From: VMDJ01 sp965659945
Lineage (GTDB): Bacteria > Pseudomonadota > Gammaproteobacteria > Chromatiales > Chromatiaceae
Direction of reading: 5' to 3'
DNA length: 31,007 nt
Assembly (NCBI GenBank): GCA_965659945.1
Contig: CBFHYJ010000014.1
Span: 1 to 31,007, forward strand
Part shown: positions 1 through 8,466 of the stretch, one piece after another
Layout of the letters: every line of letters begins with the position of its first letter
How positions within the stretch are numbered: position 1 is the stretch's first letter
The notes under the pieces: model-generated
The model's input: only the letters and a program-made list of their open reading frames with translations
The model's database searches: none
What the model was told of the DNA's origin: nothing
Position numbers and translations under genes: made by a program

Positions 1-45
1 AACTGGAATATTTTCAATCTTCACCATCACTTCATACGTTTTCAT
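1..45 (-). CDS. Start of a hypothetical gene, cut by the left window edge
   Basis: Reading leftward, an ATG at 45-43 opens a frame MKTYEVMVKIENIPV that runs to the window edge without a stop. A GGAG-type ribosome binding site lies about 7 bases upstream, around 52-56. Only 15 codons are visible, so no function can be given. The gene is divergent from the recombinase at 233, and an intrinsic-terminator-like hairpin between them (146-173) faces the same direction as this gene. Confidence 0.55.
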   Translation of the reverse strand, partial: MKTYEVMVKIENIPV

Positions 46-140
46 TGATTATCTCCACTCTGTTACTCGCTTAATAGTACGAGCCAATTCGTGTATTCAC
101 GACCGGAATGATGTTCTTCAAAGAAGGTGATTTCGATCGA

Positions 141-173
141 AAAAAACCAAAGAAAATACACATTTTCTTTGGT
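141..173 (-). terminator. Leftward intrinsic-terminator-like hairpin
   Basis: ACCAAAGAAAAT (146-157) and ATTTTCTTTGGT (162-173) form a perfect 12-bp stem with a 4-base loop. On the minus strand the stem is followed by a run of Ts (complement of the As at 141-145), the layout of a rho-independent terminator for leftward transcripts. The stem is AT-rich, so termination strength is uncertain. No leftward gene lies immediately to the right; the next is at 2814. The transcript it would stop is therefore unknown: an antisense or small RNA starting in 174-232 or inside the recombinase gene is possible. A 12-bp palindrome TTTCGATCGAAA (131-142) adjoins it. Confidence 0.5.
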
Positions 174-232
174 CTTGGTCGTGATTTTGGACGTTCTCTC
201 GTACAGTAAACCTATGAACACAGGAGAATGTA

Positions 233-808
233 ATGACGCATCAAGCTAAAACATTAGAGTCTGAGGATGTTCATGTTCTCTTAGATTACATTGAGCAATC
301 TCGCCATAAAAAACGCGACAGAGCGATGTTTATGCTGACCTGGCTAGCGGGTTTACGGGTGAGCGAGGTTGCACAACTAAAGTTGTCTGATATTCGGGCT
401 AAGAATGCGTTAATTAAAAACGAAATTCGTCTCAATGCGTATCAGACGAAAGGCGGAAAGCGTCGTATCGTATTTCTAAGTGATCGTTTAAAGAAAGAGC
501 TTGTTAATTATTTACAAGACCATACTGATCGATCAGATGAGGAAAGTTTATTTTTAACGCAGAAGTCGGGCGCCAGAGGTTTTACCCCAAACACCTTGGC
601 GCAGCATTTCTACTGGTTGTACAAGAAGGCGGGAATCAGTGGCGCTAGTTCACACAGTGGACGTCGCACCTTTGCCACAACACTCAGTGCAAAAGGAGTT
701 CCGCCTCGGGTTATTATGCGAGCGATGGGGCATCAGGATATTTCCAGCACGATGATTTATGTGGATGCCAGTGACGATATGGTGAGGAGTGCGGTGAACG
801 CAATCTAA
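233..808 (+). CDS. Short tyrosine recombinase (integrase catalytic domain only)
   Basis: This 191-residue protein of the phage-integrase/XerCD family cuts and rejoins DNA at specific sites through a 3'-phosphotyrosine. The catalytic set is visible: R42 (GLRVSEV), K73 or K76 in the beta-hairpin (QTKGGKRR), H141 and R144 (HSGRR), H167 (MGHQ) and nucleophile Y176 (MIYV). At 191 residues it lacks the N-terminal core-binding (SAM-like) domain of full-length integrases (300 or more residues), which resembles the size of FimB/FimE-type invertases. AGGAG at 222-226 precedes the ATG. The next gene starts 3 bases after its stop, so the two are probably co-transcribed. It could be an active short recombinase or the surviving C-terminal half of an integrase; its target sites are not known. 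Confidence 0.9.
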   Translation: MTHQAKTLESEDVHVLLDYIEQSRHKKRDRAMFMLTWLAGLRVSEVAQLKLSDIRAKNALIKNEIRLNAYQTKGGKRRIVFLSDRLKKELVNYLQDHTDRSDEESLFLTQKSGARGFTPNTLAQHFYWLYKKAGISGASSHSGRRTFATTLSAKGVPPRVIMRAMGHQDISSTMIYVDASDDMVRSAVNAI

Positions 809-811
809 CAA

Positions 812-2806
812 GTGACTTCTTCTTTTAACGCTCGGAAACTGACTAAATCTCGCTTCAAAATTGGTATGGACTGCCCACGTAAACTTTATTACGGAGGACT
901 TAAGGGCGTATATGCTAACCAGCAGATTGATGATCCCTTCTTAGAGTCGTTAGCAGAAGGAGGATTTCAGGTTGGTGAATTAGCGAAAGAATACTTTTCT
1001 GGCGGAATAGATATCCAGACGCTTGATTATGATGAAGCCCTTGAGCAAACAAATAAGCTACTAAAGCAAGAAAACGTCATTATTTTTGAGGCGGCGGTTA
1101 AATATGATGACCTGTTTATTCGAGCGGATGTACTGGAGAAGCGTGGCAATACATTCTACCTGTATGAGGTGAAAGCTAAATCAGTAGGTAAAGACGGCCG
1201 GAAGGTCTTTCTTACCCAAAAAGGAAAGCCAACATCAAAGTGGAAACCCTATCTATACGATGTCGCTTTTCAGAAGCACGTTATTCAAAATGCTTTTCCT
1301 GAAAGCCGTGTCTTTAGTCATTTGATGTTGGTAGATAAAACCATTCGTTCTACTAGTTCGGGCCTCAATCAGAAGTTTCACGTTCGAACAAACAAAGAAG
1401 GCCGAAAAGAAGCCTATCTTGCCGAACCGTTAACAGATAACGAGCGAGAGGAACGAATACTTACATCGATCAATGTTGATGATATTTGCGCTGATATCTT
1501 TAGCGCAGAAGATCACCGTCATAATGAATCTGAATCTTTCTCTGATCTTGTCTCAAGGCTTGCTTCATATTCTCTAGGGTATGAAGTCCCTAGGCCAACT
1601 TTAAATAAGGATTGCGGTAAATGTGAATTCTTTTGTAAGCCATCAGATGGTGATTTGAAAGATGGCCGCAATGAATGCGTTAGTTTGATTTCTGGCATGT
1701 CTCAAGAATCGGTAAATGAAACGCCATTGATTTTTGAGTTATGGAATCATCACGACAAGCAAGGCTTTATCGACAAAGGGCAGATACGTTTAGCAGACTT
1801 ACAAGAAGATGATATTGGTGCCGATCCTTATGAGATAGGAGAGGGATTAGCAAATAAACAACGTCAGTGGCTTCAGGTACAGAAATGCCAGGAAAAAGAT
1901 TCTTCAGTATGGATTGATGAGGAAGGACTTAGAGCGGAAATGGCTTATTGGGAATTCCCTCTTAACTTTATTGACTTTGAAACTACGCGAGTTGCACTTC
2001 CATTTCATAAAGACCAAGTTCCCTACGAAGCGATTGCATTCCAGTTTTCACATCACATCCTCTATGAGGATGGACGATTGGTTCATCACAAGCAGTTTTT
2101 AAATACTGTGTCAGGTGTGTTTCCTAATGTTGAGTTTATTAGATGTCTTAAGGACTCACTTGAGAACAATGAGGGTTCAATATTCTGCTACTCACATCAC
2201 GAGAACAGCATACTCAATGCCATCAAGACTCAATTAGAAATCGAGTTAAATGAGCCAGATTCAGATGAATTGGTTGAGTTTATCAAGAAAATAGCAAAGC
2301 CTAAGGGTAAGTCGGTTGAGAAATGGGACTCGCCAAGACTAATGGTTGACTTGTTGGAGATCGTTAAGAAGTATCTTTATCTTCCAGAGACGCATGGGTC
2401 TAATTCGATCAAGTATGTGCTGCCCGCGATGCTTTCTGAATCAGACTTTTTGAGGTCAAAATATGGGAAGCCAATTTATCAAGACAAATCAATCGCTATT
2501 TCACTGAATTTTTCTACTGATTGGATATGGCTTCGAGAGGATGAGAAGGGTAACGTTAAAGACCCCTATAAGATGCTGCCTCCGGTTTTCGAGGATTATG
2601 GAATTGAGTTAGATGATCGAATCTCAAGCTTTGAGAATATCGATAATGGGGGCGCCGCGTTAACGGCTTATGCAAAGCTCCAGTTTGCTGATATCTCTGG
2701 TGATGAGCGCGTCATGATCGAATCAGCGCTTCTGAAATATTGTGAACTGGATACTTTGGCGATGGTGATGCTCTATGAATTTATAAATAGCGATTTGGGG
2801 TATTAG
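812..2806 (+). CDS. DUF2779 protein: Cas4-like nuclease half plus DEDD-exonuclease-like half
   Basis: This is a 664-residue predicted nuclease with two parts. The N-terminal half resembles Cas4/AddB-type PD-(D/E)XK nucleases: C21 in CPRKLYY, D106 (IRADVLE), E119 and K121 (YEVKAKS), and a cysteine cluster C268, C271, C275, C289 that with C21 could bind an iron-sulfur cluster. The C-terminal half is the DUF2779 region with an RNase H-like exonuclease pattern: D388 and E390 (FIDFETT), D513 (MVDLLEI), and a closing YCELDT motif with D647. It starts with GTG at 812, 3 bases after the recombinase stop, and converges with the helicase gene, leaving 7 bases between stops. DUF2779 proteins are uncharacterised to my knowledge; nuclease activity is inferred from the motifs. 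This is not a CRISPR cas4, since no array or other cas gene is present. Confidence 0.85.
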   Translation: MTSSFNARKLTKSRFKIGMDCPRKLYYGGLKGVYANQQIDDPFLESLAEGGFQVGELAKEYFSGGIDIQTLDYDEALEQTNKLLKQENVIIFEAAVKYDDLFIRADVLEKRGNTFYLYEVKAKSVGKDGRKVFLTQKGKPTSKWKPYLYDVAFQKHVIQNAFPESRVFSHLMLVDKTIRSTSSGLNQKFHVRTNKEGRKEAYLAEPLTDNEREERILTSINVDDICADIFSAEDHRHNESESFSDLVSRLASYSLGYEVPRPTLNKDCGKCEFFCKPSDGDLKDGRNECVSLISGMSQESVNETPLIFELWNHHDKQGFIDKGQIRLADLQEDDIGADPYEIGEGLANKQRQWLQVQKCQEKDSSVWIDEEGLRAEMAYWEFPLNFIDFETTRVALPFHKDQVPYEAIAFQFSHHILYEDGRLVHHKQFLNTVSGVFPNVEFIRCLKDSLENNEGSIFCYSHHENSILNAIKTQLEIELNEPDSDELVEFIKKIAKPKGKSVEKWDSPRLMVDLLEIVKKYLYLPETHGSNSIKYVLPAMLSESDFLRSKYGKPIYQDKSIAISLNFSTDWIWLREDEKGNVKDPYKMLPPVFEDYGIELDDRISSFENIDNGGAALTAYAKLQFADISGDERVMIESALLKYCELDTLAMVMLYEFINSDLGY

Positions 2807-2813
2807 GCTTAAA

Positions 2814-4508
2814 TCAACAGAAGGCAAAGTACATATTTTTCTTAGATCTACTCTCGGCAACGTAGCTTAACGAGGGGTTAAAAATATCTTTTGTTGGATC
2901 ACTGTACATAGCGACATCTCCCTTTGAAAGCACAACTATCCCTACATTGTCTGCTTCTGCCCCTTTGGATGTATGGATGGTTTGAACTCGAATATCTTGT
3001 AATTCTAAGGAGTTTCCAATGTACTGAGGTTGGTTATTTTTGAAATGAGCAATGTTTTTATCAAGTAATGCGATAGAAATTTCATCAACTGTTTTTTTGG
3101 TTGGTGCCATTACAAGCCATTCTTCTTTGGGGTTAAGTTGAATGAGCCTTAATAGGTTTTCTAGTGTAAGGGGTGCTGATGTTTTATCTGAATATGTTAT
3201 CTCTGTTGTAATGGTGCCCTCTTTATTGCCATTGTGTGTAAAGTCTTTTTCTTTACGAAGCGGTTTAAATTTTTTTAAAACACTCAATGGGCCATATTCA
3301 GAGATTAGTCTTCTATGATGTGCTTCACAAAGTCTATAACTTTTTGATAGAACATCATCCTCTTTGGAGGTTTTGATTTCCAAGAATGCTTGGCTGTTCG
3401 CCCCAAAGCCGTCCATGATGGCTTGGTCATCGTCACCCGCGATATAAACTTCCTTTGATTCCTTAATCAATAGTTTAAGGAAGTCCCACATGAAGTCTGA
3501 GCAGTCTTGAGCTTCATCAATGATTAGTAGTTTGAATCTAAGTTTTGATAAATCAAAATCACTTTGTAAAACCTTATGGATAACGTCGTCATAATCTAAG
3601 AAATAATTTTGCTGCTTATACTTATCATAGGCGTCCATCCAATAATACATAGCAGAAACGGTAGTTTTAAATTCCGGACAGCCCCAGCCATTATCAATGA
3701 ATGACTTTGAGATGGACTGCATCAATGATTCTGCGCCTACGGTTTTAATTTGTTCTTCGTAGCTTGTCTTTCTCGCTGATGCAAGTGATCGGATGGTCAA
3801 ACAAGGGTGGTTGCTACGCACCTTTATTGATTGGGATTTTCCTTTCTCTGTCCACACTGGTGTTAATAGGATTGTTTTATCAAAAGACCTCATGTCTTCT
3901 GGTGACATTACCTTCTTACCATCTAATCCACCAAGAGCTGTAGCTAAAGCATGAATGGTCTTAAAAAATGGAAAGTCTGTTTTAGAGAAATCGGGGAATT
4001 CACGAAGTGCTCTGTCAATTGCTTCATTAGCCGCAACATTGGTGTATGAAATAAAGCATATTTCATTAGGAAGAACGCCATCTGCTAAGCGCTGCTTAAT
4101 GATCGCCATCATTTTTGTTGTTTTTCCAGTCCCTGGTGGGCCATATACCTTTTGAGATGATTTTTCTTCAGGTTTAAATGCCGGCTGTTGCTCTTTCTTA
4201 TCTTCCTTGATTTCGATTTGAGCGGACTGTGAATCTGGAGATTCTGTATTGTTCTTTTCTATACGATAGAACCATTCATTAGGAGAGTACTTTTCCACTC
4301 CTCTTGATTGATATTTGATTGGATCGCCATCAATTAAGCTACTTACGGATTCAGCTGCTCTCTGAAAGTCCCCTTTATGACCAGATGTGCATTTAATGGG
4401 GTCCGACTGTTCATGTAGATAGACATATAAAGTGGTACCGCTGTTGGTGAAACTTTTAAATGTTGCGTATGAGGTCTTCTCTTTTGACCAATCGACCTGG
4501 TGTCTCAT
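2814..4508 (-). CDS. UvrD/Rep-like superfamily 1 helicase
   Basis: This 564-residue ATP-dependent DNA helicase is probably a 3'-5' translocase of the UvrD family. Motif I is GPPGTGKT (123-130), motif Ia is SYTNVAANEAI (about 154-164), motif II is DEAQ (331-334), and motif III is GDDDQAI (358-364). Near the C-terminus are QTIHTSKG (motif V) and YVAESRSKKN (motif VI). The first 110 residues match no helicase part I recognise; they end in a charged linker and could be a targeting domain. The ATG at 4508 has an AGGA-type ribosome binding site. It follows the HEPN gene on the same strand by 40 bases, suggesting a HEPN-helicase operon. The protein is shorter than UvrD (about 720 residues), so 1B/2B insertions are probably reduced. 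Confidence 0.88.
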   Translation of the reverse strand: MRHQVDWSKEKTSYATFKSFTNSGTTLYVYLHEQSDPIKCTSGHKGDFQRAAESVSSLIDGDPIKYQSRGVEKYSPNEWFYRIEKNNTESPDSQSAQIEIKEDKKEQQPAFKPEEKSSQKVYGPPGTGKTTKMMAIIKQRLADGVLPNEICFISYTNVAANEAIDRALREFPDFSKTDFPFFKTIHALATALGGLDGKKVMSPEDMRSFDKTILLTPVWTEKGKSQSIKVRSNHPCLTIRSLASARKTSYEEQIKTVGAESLMQSISKSFIDNGWGCPEFKTTVSAMYYWMDAYDKYKQQNYFLDYDDVIHKVLQSDFDLSKLRFKLLIIDEAQDCSDFMWDFLKLLIKESKEVYIAGDDDQAIMDGFGANSQAFLEIKTSKEDDVLSKSYRLCEAHHRRLISEYGPLSVLKKFKPLRKEKDFTHNGNKEGTITTEITYSDKTSAPLTLENLLRLIQLNPKEEWLVMAPTKKTVDEISIALLDKNIAHFKNNQPQYIGNSLELQDIRVQTIHTSKGAEADNVGIVVLSKGDVAMYSDPTKDIFNPSLSYVAESRSKKNMYFAFC

Positions 4509-4548
4509 TTGTATTCCTAGTTTTTATTATCCAAAAGTTATAACTATG

Positions 4549-5214
4549 CTACTTTTCTATTACAGGATAGAAGGGCCTTCCCCAGTCAGTATCTTTATTT
4601 TCCATCATGAGATGTATAGTGATTGGTACGATTCGAGCCATCACTTTCACGGCATCGCGGATTTGATCTCGGTTAACACCACCATTCCAGGTTGCACCAC
4701 CATGAATGAGTTGATTGCGAAGAACGTAGAGTCTCTCAAGGAGGATGGCAAGCACCCGGGTGGTATTTTTCGATCCAATTGCTTTATTAATCGCTTGTTT
4801 TGAAAAATCAAATTTGGTCTTCCATTGATCCTCAGAGATATGGCCTGACTGGTAGTCCCAGAAGTCAGGGAACACGTAAGGGTTATTCATAAGAGCGCGT
4901 ATAGCTTGAGTGAACTCATCCCATAATGCGTTGTAGAGTAAACATTCAGTATCAGCTTCGATGAGCTCATGAATGAAGCAAAGCGCGTGCTTTCGATCAG
5001 AGAATTTTTCGCCTAATACTCGCTCTTGTGCGTAAGCAGCGTTGAATGAAATCCATAGGAAGATGAACTTGGCATCCAAATCATCATCTTCCTGCTCAGC
5101 ACGCTGGAGCCAGCTGAGAGCGCGATGCGTTCTCAGGCCTAATCCTTCTGGAAAATGGTCACGGTGCGCGCGTTGATGGGTCTTTAAGGTGCTGAAACTA
5201 AATGGATTACTCAA
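4549..5214 (-). CDS. HEPN-domain protein (copy A)
   Basis: This 221-residue protein belongs to a HEPN family marked by FLWISFNAAYA (52-62) and RLYVLRNQLIHGGATWN (161-177). The second stretch contains the HEPN catalytic-type RN-x3-H signature, R166 and H171. HEPN proteins are all-helical, usually dimeric, and many are RNases in defence or toxin systems. No MNT nucleotidyltransferase partner is present. The start is TTG at 5214, with GAGGT (complement of 5221-5225) upstream. The 25427-26077 product is a clear paralogue, sharing the order of these motifs across the length. The gene is divergent from pdsR and lies upstream of the helicase in one likely operon. RNase activity is inferred, not seen. 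Confidence 0.8.
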   Translation of the reverse strand: MSNPFSFSTLKTHQRAHRDHFPEGLGLRTHRALSWLQRAEQEDDDLDAKFIFLWISFNAAYAQERVLGEKFSDRKHALCFIHELIEADTECLLYNALWDEFTQAIRALMNNPYVFPDFWDYQSGHISEDQWKTKFDFSKQAINKAIGSKNTTRVLAILLERLYVLRNQLIHGGATWNGGVNRDQIRDAVKVMARIVPITIHLMMENKDTDWGRPFYPVIEK

Positions 5215-5268
5215 AGGCTTACCTCAAAAGTGGCTTTCTAGTGGATATTTCGTCTTTTTAAGTAAATT

Positions 5269-5285
5269 CGACTTACACTGAGTCG
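5269..5285. promoter_or_regulatory. Dyad in the HEPN/pdsR divergent promoter region
   Basis: CGACT (5269-5273) and AGTCG (5281-5285) form a perfect inverted repeat around a 7-base centre, about 40 bases before the pdsR start in the 110-base divergent intergenic region. The position suits an operator for PdsR or another regulator. The arms are short, so chance is possible. Confidence 0.3.
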
Positions 5286-5324
5286 TCAAGATTTTTAAAA
5301 CCCTTAGGATGCCGATTTGCTGTT

Positions 5325-6017
5325 ATGACTAAATCGATTGTTATCGTTGAAGACGAAAAAAATATCCGAGAAAACTATGTAGACCTATTTTCACGTCAGG
5401 GTTATGAAGTAAAGGGCTATGGTGATCGTCAAAGCGCTGAAGCTGCCTTTAATAGAAAACTACCCGATTTAGCCATTCTCGATATTGGTTTGAATGATGA
5501 GCCTGACGGGGGATTTGACTTGTGTCGTCAGCTACGCAGTCAATCATCTTTGGTGCCTATCATCTTCCTCACTGCAAGAGACAGTGATATTGATGAAATA
5601 TCGGGCTTGCGATTGGGGGCGGATGATTATCTTACGAAGAATGTAGGCTTACCTCAGTTGTTAGCGCGTGTGTCTGCGTTATTTCGTCGCACCGATGCGA
5701 TGCAGGCTAAGGCACCCGTTTCCGAACAGGTCCTTGAAGTGGGTAACCTGAACCTAAATATTGACCGGCTTGAGGCTCGATGGAAAGGCGAAGACTTAAA
5801 CCTTACGGTCACAGAAATGTGGATTCTGCATGAATTGGTTATTAGACCAGGTCACGTTAAGGGGCATGCGAAGCTCATGGAGGCAGCTGATACCTATGTT
5901 GAGAAGAACACGATTAATTCTCATATTAAACGTTTGAGAAAGAAGTTTGTCGTGATCGATAAAGACTTTGAGGGAATTGAATCGGTATATGGCGCGGGGT
6001 ATCGCTGGAAGCAGTAA
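5325..6017 (+). CDS. pdsR: Response regulator of the proteobacterial dedicated sortase system
   Basis: This 230-residue OmpR-type response regulator has a receiver domain at residues 3-120 with acidic pocket E9/D10/E11, phospho-acceptor D53 (AILDIGL), T83 and K105 (DDYLTK). A C-terminal winged-helix DNA-binding domain at about 130-228 ends in SVYGAGYRW. Sequence character, partner kinase and the sortase-target gene in the same window point to the PdsR family, which accompanies a variant sortase in marine proteobacteria. The stop overlaps the kinase start (TAATG at 6015-6019), so the two are translationally coupled. Likely targets are the distant sortase-target gene and neighbours, but no shared operator was identified. 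The family call rests on recognition of the sequence, not a search. Confidence 0.85.
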   Translation: MTKSIVIVEDEKNIRENYVDLFSRQGYEVKGYGDRQSAEAAFNRKLPDLAILDIGLNDEPDGGFDLCRQLRSQSSLVPIIFLTARDSDIDEISGLRLGADDYLTKNVGLPQLLARVSALFRRTDAMQAKAPVSEQVLEVGNLNLNIDRLEARWKGEDLNLTVTEMWILHELVIRPGHVKGHAKLMEAADTYVEKNTINSHIKRLRKKFVVIDKDFEGIESVYGAGYRWKQ

Positions 6018-8008
6018 TGCGATTGAGTTTCTTCCACAGCATACGATTTAAGCTTTTCTTGGTTGGCTTAACGCTGATTATCGTTCCATGGTCAGGATTC
6101 CATCTGATTTCTGAAATGGAAAATATCCTGAAAGCTCAGCAGCGTGATGCGTTGATCTCACATGCAAAGACGATCCAAAACGTATTGCTCTATTCAGATG
6201 TTAAGTTTCGACAAAATAGGAAACATGACCTTTTCGAGCATAACTGGCCAATTCCGATTCAGATCGATGGCTTTGATTCTGAGTGGGGTCTTTTAGAGAA
6301 GCATGATTTAAAGATAAGCGATCCGTTGAGTGATTTTTCGTTTTCGGTTGCGGTTGGCCGTTACCAAGAAGATTTCTCAATGTTGCTGAATGTGACAACA
6401 CAGCCTAAGCCGTATTACGACGATAGGGATTATGTGGTCGTATCTACAGGTAATGAACGCTATCAATTTACTTTAGGGTGGCCTGGCGTTTCACAACCAA
6501 AGATCTGGTCAGAGTCTGAACAGCAATTTATTCGTTCCTACAACACCGCAGGTATGACCGCTGCATGGCAACCCACAGAGACGGGTTATGCTCTTGAGGT
6601 GAAATGGCCGAGCTATAAGGTAGGCTTGGATTTTGGTGTGCGCGTTCATACGATAGGTAATCGAAAATTACGTAACGTTGAGCCTATTGAAGCAGGACGA
6701 CTCATCAAGCGACTACCTGAGTTTGAGGATTTCACTGAGCGCTTTGCGCTTGGCAAAATGCGTATCCGTATCTTCGATTGGCAAGGCTGGCGTTTAGCGG
6801 ATGTGAACCGAATTCCCGGTAATGACGGTGATGAAGGTGAGTATCCACACTTTGCACAAGAAATGCTGCGTTATGTCCTTAGAGGTGAATACATCAAGCT
6901 CTATCCCTTTGATGACTCATCGTATCGTATGCGCTTCCAGGATGCTGACTTTAGCCAGGGTAATGGTCATACCTTCCAGCGTTATGTTAGTCCCTTGCAG
7001 CATAAGGTGATCGCAACAGTTGCTGTCCCGCTATACAGGAAAGTAGGGGATACACAGGCGATGATTGGAACCATCTTTGTCGAGCAATCCACAGATGACA
7101 TCTTGTACTTACAAGATAAGGCCATGCAGCGCATTGTGTTAATTACTTTCGGTGTCTTCTTGGTTACAGGTGGTTTGTTGCTCCTGTTTGCTATTTTCTT
7201 AACCACAAAGGTAAGTCGTCTGCGTAAGCAGGTGATCAAAAGTGTCAGTCACGATGGTCGTATTATCGATCTGTTTAAACCGAGTAAGTCCAAAGATGAG
7301 TTAGGCGAATTAAGTCGAAGTGTCAGCAATGTACTTAATCGGCTAAATGAATATAACGATTACTTAGAAGCGATGGCTTCACGCTTAGCACACGAGCTGC
7401 GTACGCCTTTGTCCGTTGTAAAGACATCGATCGAGAACGCTAGGCTCAATGTGCCTGATTCTGAAAGTAAGTACCTTGACCGGGCCTATGAAGGTGCTGA
7501 ACGTTTAGATGACATATTGCAACGTTTACGAGAAGCCAGTCGCTTAGAGAATTCGCTGAAGGATACAGAGATTGTTTCTTTCTCTGTCGTAGAGCTCGTT
7601 AAGCATCAGATAGAGGGCTTTAAGGAAGTGTGGCCCACAGTCGGCTTCGATTTGGATGTGGTAGGTCAGCCTGAATCAATCATTGGTGCACCAGAAATTG
7701 TAGTTCAGGCTCTAGAAAAGCTGATTAGTAATGCAGTTGATTTTCATCGTGAGGGGACCTTAATCATTATCAAAGTAGAAATGTCTAAGGAACACATTGC
7801 TGTATCTGTATTGAATGAAGGTCCGCTGTTACCCGACGAGGATATTTTTGCCTCAATGGTCTCAGGTAGAAAGTCGTCGAGTAGTCAGCCGCACTTAGGC
7901 TTAGGTTTGTACATAGTCCGTTTGGTTGCTGACTACCATCGAGGCTATGCCTTTGCGAGCAATGTGGCGAATGATGGCGTCGAAGTTGGCTTCACGATTA
8001 AAAAGTAA
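6017..8008 (+). CDS. pdsS: Sensor histidine kinase of the dedicated sortase system
   Basis: This 663-residue inner-membrane sensor kinase is the partner of PdsR. TM1 is at about 12-30. A periplasmic region of about 340 residues follows; its first part contains IQIDGFDSEW (81-90), reminiscent of CBM9/DOMON-like sugar- or ligand-binding modules. TM2 is at about 373-396, then a HAMP linker. The H-box ASRLAHELRTPL carries phospho-acceptor H459. The ATPase domain has N572 (LISNAVD) and GLGLYIV (628-634). The large sensor suggests detection of an envelope or polysaccharide signal. It shares the TAATG junction with pdsR, and the OGFr-like gene starts 11 bases after its stop, possibly in the same transcript. 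Confidence 0.85.
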   Translation: MRLSFFHSIRFKLFLVGLTLIIVPWSGFHLISEMENILKAQQRDALISHAKTIQNVLLYSDVKFRQNRKHDLFEHNWPIPIQIDGFDSEWGLLEKHDLKISDPLSDFSFSVAVGRYQEDFSMLLNVTTQPKPYYDDRDYVVVSTGNERYQFTLGWPGVSQPKIWSESEQQFIRSYNTAGMTAAWQPTETGYALEVKWPSYKVGLDFGVRVHTIGNRKLRNVEPIEAGRLIKRLPEFEDFTERFALGKMRIRIFDWQGWRLADVNRIPGNDGDEGEYPHFAQEMLRYVLRGEYIKLYPFDDSSYRMRFQDADFSQGNGHTFQRYVSPLQHKVIATVAVPLYRKVGDTQAMIGTIFVEQSTDDILYLQDKAMQRIVLITFGVFLVTGGLLLLFAIFLTTKVSRLRKQVIKSVSHDGRIIDLFKPSKSKDELGELSRSVSNVLNRLNEYNDYLEAMASRLAHELRTPLSVVKTSIENARLNVPDSESKYLDRAYEGAERLDDILQRLREASRLENSLKDTEIVSFSVVELVKHQIEGFKEVWPTVGFDLDVVGQPESIIGAPEIVVQALEKLISNAVDFHREGTLIIIKVEMSKEHIAVSVLNEGPLLPDEDIFASMVSGRKSSSSQPHLGLGLYIVRLVADYHRGYAFASNVANDGVEVGFTIKK

Positions 8009-8019
8009 TGTGAATATTA

Positions 8020-8466
8020 ATGGCATGTAAGGTATGTGAATTCCTAGAAGGAGGCTTTGATTTCAAAAACCGTAGTGTTCGAGAGATCTTAGCCAAAGAT
8101 GATGACTGGCTAGAGTCTACTCATGATTACATTCAGTGGCTTTTCCCTTTGGATGTCAAAAGCTTCTCGAATCGCAATGCGCCTGTCTTAATGATTGATG
8201 AGATCTTAAGAATTTCTGAATCGGAATTGGCTCAAAAACACATTCAAGCCTCCGTTAAGCGTATGAAAGATTTTTGGGTGATGAATGATTTTTGGGTGAC
8301 TCGTTATAACCATAATCATTTGCGTATTACACGCGTGATTAAGTCCTTGCGATTACTTTCAGGATCAGTCGCGGCAGAAGAGTTTAAAGGTTGGTTGTAT
8401 TACCACTTAGGTCTCCGAATTGATGAGATTGATGAGAAGGCAAGACGCTTTTGGGAGACAGCATGA
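8020..8466 (+). CDS. Opioid growth factor receptor-like (OGFr_N) domain protein
   Basis: This 148-residue protein matches the conserved part of the OGFr family: DDWLESTHDYIQWLFPLD, then NRNAPVL, and NHNHLRITRVIKSLRLL near the C-terminus. The bacterial versions have no known function; the name comes from the eukaryotic homologue. An in-frame 18-bp tandem duplication (8263-8280 and 8281-8298) encodes MKDFWV-MNDFWV. The gene sits between pdsS and the ADP-ribosylglycohydrolase and overlaps the latter by 4 bases (ATGA), so it is translationally coupled to it. A role linked to ADP-ribose chemistry is only inferred from that coupling. Confidence 0.75.
   Translation: MACKVCEFLEGGFDFKNRSVREILAKDDDWLESTHDYIQWLFPLDVKSFSNRNAPVLMIDEILRISESELAQKHIQASVKRMKDFWVMNDFWVTRYNHNHLRITRVIKSLRLLSGSVAAEEFKGWLYYHLGLRIDEIDEKARRFWETA

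Noticed and set aside
812..2806. Cas4-like motifs as a sign of a CRISPR-Cas locus
   Set aside because: No repeat-spacer array and no other cas gene is visible, and the exonuclease half identifies a DUF2779 protein.
4549..5214. HEPN/MNT toxin-antitoxin pair
   Set aside because: No nucleotidyltransferase (MNT) gene lies next to either HEPN copy.
8451..8462. Upstream TTG start for the ADP-ribosylglycohydrolase
   Set aside because: The ATG at 8463 forms an ATGA overlap and begins exactly at the conserved N-terminus.
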